Shown here in pieces: positions 61,221 through 64,000 of a DNA stretch of 64,000 bases. The notes under the pieces were generated by a model. It was not told where the DNA came from. It saw only the letters and a program-made list of their open reading frames with translations, and made no database searches. Origin of the DNA: Jiella sonneratiae (GTDB taxonomy: Bacteria > Pseudomonadota > Alphaproteobacteria > Rhizobiales > Rhizobiaceae); NCBI RefSeq assembly GCF_017353515.1, contig NZ_JAFMPY010000004.1, positions 328,600 to 392,599 on the forward strand, in the 5' to 3' direction. The first letter of the stretch is position 1, and each line of letters opens with the position of its first letter. Both the position numbers and the translations under genes were made by a program.

Positions 61221-63154
61221 GGTGGTTTTCGCTCAGGCGGCTGGCGGGCGGCACCTGGTTCGTCGCCGCGTTGTTCGCGGGGACGGTGGTTCTCGCGCTT
61301 GCGGCGATCGAAGCCTCGGTCGAGACGCAGAACTATCAGCGCGGCCTGCTCGACGCTTCCGCCTACAACGCCACCTTCGACTATTCGCGGGCCCAGATCG
61401 AGGTCGAGAAGCTGGCACGGCTCGTCGAGGGTTTCGGCGCCGGCCGGGCCGACCGCGACGAGCTGGAGATCGGCTTCGCGGTGGTGAAGACCCGGCTCGA
61501 CACGCTGCCCGTCACGATCAACGGCCGGCCGTTCAAGGACGCCGTCGCGGCCCGGGACGAACTCGCCGCGACCTGCGACGAGATCGCGGCCCGCCTGCCG
61601 CGGACGGCAGGTCCGGCGATGGCCGAACAGATGGCCGGCCGGCTGGAGACCCTCGCCCGCACCTTCTCGCGGCTCGCGACGACCGCCAACGCCGTCCAGG
61701 GCGACATCATCGAAGGCTGGCGCACGCGGCTGTCCAGCGCGCTCGTCGATGTCGGGATCAGCGTCAGGCTGCTCTGCGGCTTCGGCTTCCTGCTCCTCGC
61801 CACGCTGGTCAGCCAGAAGCTGTACTTCCGCCGCCAGGCGCTCACCGATCCTTTGACCGGCCTGCCGAACCGCGCGTCCTTCCGCGACTGGTCGCATCGC
61901 GCCGCAGGGGCTAAGGAGATCGCCATCGCGGTCGTCGACGTCGACCTGTTCAAGGAGATCAACGACAGCTGCGGCCATCAGCGCGGCGACCAGCTTCTCT
62001 GCCAGCTCGGAGCGCTGTTTCGCGAGGTGACCGGCCTGCGCAGCGAGGTCGCCCGGATCGGCGGCGACGAGTTCGCGCTGCTCTTCGTCGGGCCGGGGGC
62101 GCATGAGCGGGCCGAAACCGCCTGCACCATGGTGACGCGCCGCCTCGCCGTGCTGCAGGGGACCGCCTGCGACGAGCGCCGTCCGACGTTGAGCATCGGG
62201 CTCGCGGCCTCGAAGGACGGCTCGCGGGACCTCGAGGCGCTGCTGCTCGAGGCGGATGCGGCGATGTATGCGGCGAAGAGCAGCGGCGGCGCGGCCATCG
62301 TCCAGGCGACGGACGAGTTCCGCAGCCGGCTCGAGCAGCGCCGTCGCCTGCAGCGCGACATCGCCAGCGCGGTCTCGCGCGGCGAGTTCGAAACCGTCTT
62401 CCAGCCGATCGTCGACGTCGGGACCCTGCGGGCGCACGGCTTCGAGACGCTGCTGCGCTGGCATCATCCCGAGTTTGGCAGGCTGGCGCCCGACTTCTTC
62501 ATCCCGCTGGCCGAAGAGACCGGGGCGATCGTCGAGATCGGCCGCTTCGTGCTCGACCGGGCGCTGGCGATCGCGGCGAACTGGCCGCGGCAGCTCACCG
62601 TCTCGGTCAACGTCTCGGCGGTGCAACTCGGAGACAGGGCCTTCGTGTCGCATGTGAAGAACTCGCTCGCCCGCCACGGCGTCGCGGCGCACAGGCTGAT
62701 CCTCGAGATCACCGAGACGGTGCTGATCCGCAACGCCAACGCCAAGACGGTGATCGACGAACTGCGCTCGCTCGGCGTCGGCATCGCGCTCGACGACTTC
62801 GGCACGGGATACGCCTCGATGGGCTATCTGCGGCAGTACCGCTTCGACAAGATCAAGATCGACAAGTCTTTCGTGTCGACCATGAACCAGGAGGGCAAGA
62901 GCGCCGCGATCGTCCGGGCGATCTGCAGCCTGGCGCGCGACATCTCCGCGACCGTCGTCGCCGAGGGCATCGAGACCGAGGAACTGCTCGGCCTGGTCGA
63001 CGCCGCCGGCTGCGAACTCGGCCAGGGCTACCTCTTCGCCCGGCCGATGAGCGCGCTGCAGACCAGCCGCTTCATCGAGCGCTACGGCTGGTGCGCCTCC
63101 GCCCCGGTGCCGGCCGCCGCCAACGACGCCGTCGCCACCGCCGCGGCGCGCTGA
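61217..63154 (+). CDS. Membrane-bound GGDEF-EAL cyclic di-GMP enzyme
   Basis: A 645-residue protein. Two membrane helices (residues ~12-35 and ~180-200) flank a periplasmic helical domain of about 145 residues. The GGDEF domain has its motif intact at 282-286, and the EAL domain follows: ETL with catalytic Glu410, NVSAVQL, EITE, DDFGTGYASM, KIDKSF and VVAEGIETEE. Both halves appear catalytically competent, so it could make or break cyclic di-GMP. It overlaps the SUOX-fold gene by four bases, and a periplasmic signal passed from that partner is plausible. Confidence 0.92.
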   Translation: MRWFSLRRLAGGTWFVAALFAGTVVLALAAIEASVETQNYQRGLLDASAYNATFDYSRAQIEVEKLARLVEGFGAGRADRDELEIGFAVVKTRLDTLPVTINGRPFKDAVAARDELAATCDEIAARLPRTAGPAMAEQMAGRLETLARTFSRLATTANAVQGDIIEGWRTRLSSALVDVGISVRLLCGFGFLLLATLVSQKLYFRRQALTDPLTGLPNRASFRDWSHRAAGAKEIAIAVVDVDLFKEINDSCGHQRGDQLLCQLGALFREVTGLRSEVARIGGDEFALLFVGPGAHERAETACTMVTRRLAVLQGTACDERRPTLSIGLAASKDGSRDLEALLLEADAAMYAAKSSGGAAIVQATDEFRSRLEQRRRLQRDIASAVSRGEFETVFQPIVDVGTLRAHGFETLLRWHHPEFGRLAPDFFIPLAEETGAIVEIGRFVLDRALAIAANWPRQLTVSVNVSAVQLGDRAFVSHVKNSLARHGVAAHRLILEITETVLIRNANAKTVIDELRSLGVGIALDDFGTGYASMGYLRQYRFDKIKIDKSFVSTMNQEGKSAAIVRAICSLARDISATVVAEGIETEELLGLVDAAGCELGQGYLFARPMSALQTSRFIERYGWCASAPVPAAANDAVATAAAR

Positions 63155-63181
63155 CGAGCCGGCCGCGGCCCGGCGAAGCGG

Positions 63182-63811
63182 CTACTTCGTCCCGTACATG
63201 CGGTCGCCGGCATCGCCGAGGCCCGGGACGATGTAGCCCTTCTCGTTGAGGTGGCTGTCGATGGAGGCGGTGAAGACCTCGACGTCGGGATGCGCGGCGC
63301 GGAACCTCTCGATCCCCTCCGGTGCTGCCAAAAGGCACAGGAAGCGGATGTTGCGGGCGCCGCGCTGCTTCAGCTTCTCGATCGCGGCGATGGCGGAATT
63401 GGCCGTCGCCAGCATCGGGTCGACGACGATGACCAGCCGGTCGGCGAGATTTTCCGGCGCCTTGAAGTAATATTCCACCGGCTGCAGCGTCTCGTGGTCC
63501 CGGTAGATGCCGATATGCGCCACGCGGGCTGCGGGAACGAGGTCGAGCATGCCTTCGAGGAGGCCGTTGCCGGCCCGCAGGATCGAGGCGAAGACCAGCT
63601 TCTTGCCCTCGAGCGTCGGCGAATCGATGGTGGCGAGGGGGGTGTCGATCCGCATCGTCGTCAGGTCGAGGCTGCGCGTCACCTCGTAGCACAGCAGCGT
63701 CGAGATCTCCCGCAGCAGCCGCCGGAAACTCGCCGTCGATGTCTCCTTGTTGCGCATGATCGTCAGCTTGTGCTGCACCAGCGGGTGGTCGATGACGGTG
63801 ACGCCCTGCAT
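63182..63811 (-). CDS. upp: Uracil phosphoribosyltransferase Upp
   Basis: A 209-residue pyrimidine-salvage enzyme joining uracil to [24 protein letters not shown] at the start, [45 protein letters not shown], the PRPP loop [14 protein letters not shown] and the uracil-binding C-terminal [17 protein letters not shown] are canonical. ATG 63811 reproduces the family's N-terminus. It is monocistronic, with its promoter in the spacer that leads into the IS5 element. Confidence 0.96.
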   Translation of the reverse strand: MQGVTVIDHPLVQHKLTIMRNKETSTASFRRLLREISTLLCYEVTRSLDLTTMRIDTPLATIDSPTLEGKKLVFASILRAGNGLLEGMLDLVPAARVAHIGIYRDHETLQPVEYYFKAPENLADRLVIVVDPMLATANSAIAAIEKLKQRGARNIRFLCLLAAPEGIERFRAAHPDVEVFTASIDSHLNEKGYIVPGLGDAGDRMYGTK

Positions 63812-63921
63812 GGGACCCTCTCTCAAAGATTGAACGAATGCGGGAAACCGTGCCCCGGCGACGTCCCCTCGTCTAGGTCGCATCCCCATAACCGGGTTCA
63901 CGTTCGGTGGTTGATTTGATT

Positions 63922-63944
63922 CAATCTCCTTTGAAAGGAGATTG
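63922..63944 (+). promoter_or_regulatory. Perfect hairpin burying the transposase ribosome-binding site
   Basis: CAATCTCCTTT (63922-63932) and AAAGGAGATTG (63934-63944) are exact inverted copies around a single G. The right arm contains the AGGAG Shine-Dalgarno of the transposase, whose ATG follows two bases later. Folded in RNA, it would hide the ribosome site. Confidence 0.75.
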
Positions 63945-63946
63945 CC

Positions 63947-64000
63947 ATGCGCCGTCACGAACTGAGCGACCAGGAATGGGAGATCATCGAACCGCATCTG
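63947..64000 (+). mobile_element. IS5-family transposase, first 18 codons (runs off the right edge)
   Basis: The 18 codons read [18 protein letters not shown], the typical N-terminus of IS5-family (DUF4096-type) transposases. The gene continues past the window. The element's left terminal inverted repeat should lie between the upp start (63811) and 63921, but I cannot place it without the other end. The insertion therefore sits in or next to the upp promoter region. The call rests on this short but characteristic N-terminus. Confidence 0.75.

Overview
The window is a uniformly GC-rich (roughly 70%) stretch of an alphaproteobacterial chromosome. Three things point to a photosynthetic or photosynthesis-derived member of the Hyphomicrobiales. 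The left edge carries the crtF/crtDC end of a purple-bacterial carotenoid cluster with a PpsR/CrtJ-type operator. An alphaproteobacterial TrcR-family regulator and an LprI-like protein lie beside it. An intergenic palindromic repeat at 21573-21620 is of a kind I associate with Rhizobiales genomes. I cannot name a genus. No tRNA, rRNA, CRISPR array or prophage was found; the only mobile element is the first 18 codons of an IS5-type transposase at the right edge.

Layout. 1-2.9 kb: crtF (partial), crtD, crtC, making spirilloxanthin/spheroidene-type carotenoids. 3.1-6 kb: trcR, an LprI-like secreted protein, tspO, and a XylB-like sugar dehydrogenase. 6.1-12.1 kb: a MarR regulator divergent from a three-gene RND efflux operon with two adaptors (TriABC-like). 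12.3-19.6 kb: a FadR-type regulator followed by a tightly packed ChvE/GguAB multiple-sugar importer, galactose dehydrogenase, KDGal kinase and KDPGal aldolase, which is most of a De Ley-Doudoroff galactose pathway. 19.7-21.4 kb: D-amino-acid transaminase and a J-like protein. 21.6-23.9 kb: ureD, ureA, an acetyltransferase and a DUF1810 gene, with no ureB or ureC. 23.9-29 kb: mannonate dehydratase with a TRAP transporter and a divergent GntR regulator. 29-30.2 kb: PAS-GGDEF protein.

30.4-35.6 kb: a ferric-siderophore importer (ATPase, binding protein, double-length permease) with a siderophore-interacting reductase, preceded by a perfect AT palindrome likely to be an iron operator. 35.8-41.3 kb: orphan TadG/vWA protein, argG, LysE exporter, a ClpP-like periplasmic protein and a GST. 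41.7-47.5 kb: fadE-thiolase-fadJ beta-oxidation operon with a LiuR-like palindrome upstream. 47.6-51.2 kb: FAH-family protein divergent from a second acyl-CoA dehydrogenase and a crotonase. 51.4-53.8 kb: glyoxylate aminotransferase, PH-domain protein and acetyltransferase. 54-58.2 kb: purD, ubiA, and an overlapping phosphopantetheinyl transferase / PptH-like metallophosphoesterase pair, which I consider the most interesting item here. 58.2-64 kb: small membrane protein, RNase D, DUF992 protein, small Tyr-rich secreted protein, a Tat-exported molybdopterin-fold protein coupled to a GGDEF-EAL enzyme, upp, and the IS5 end.

Most start codons come from reading frame, Shine-Dalgarno position and homologue N-termini recalled from memory; no database search was possible. 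High GC opens very long spurious frames opposite and alongside real genes, and these were left out.
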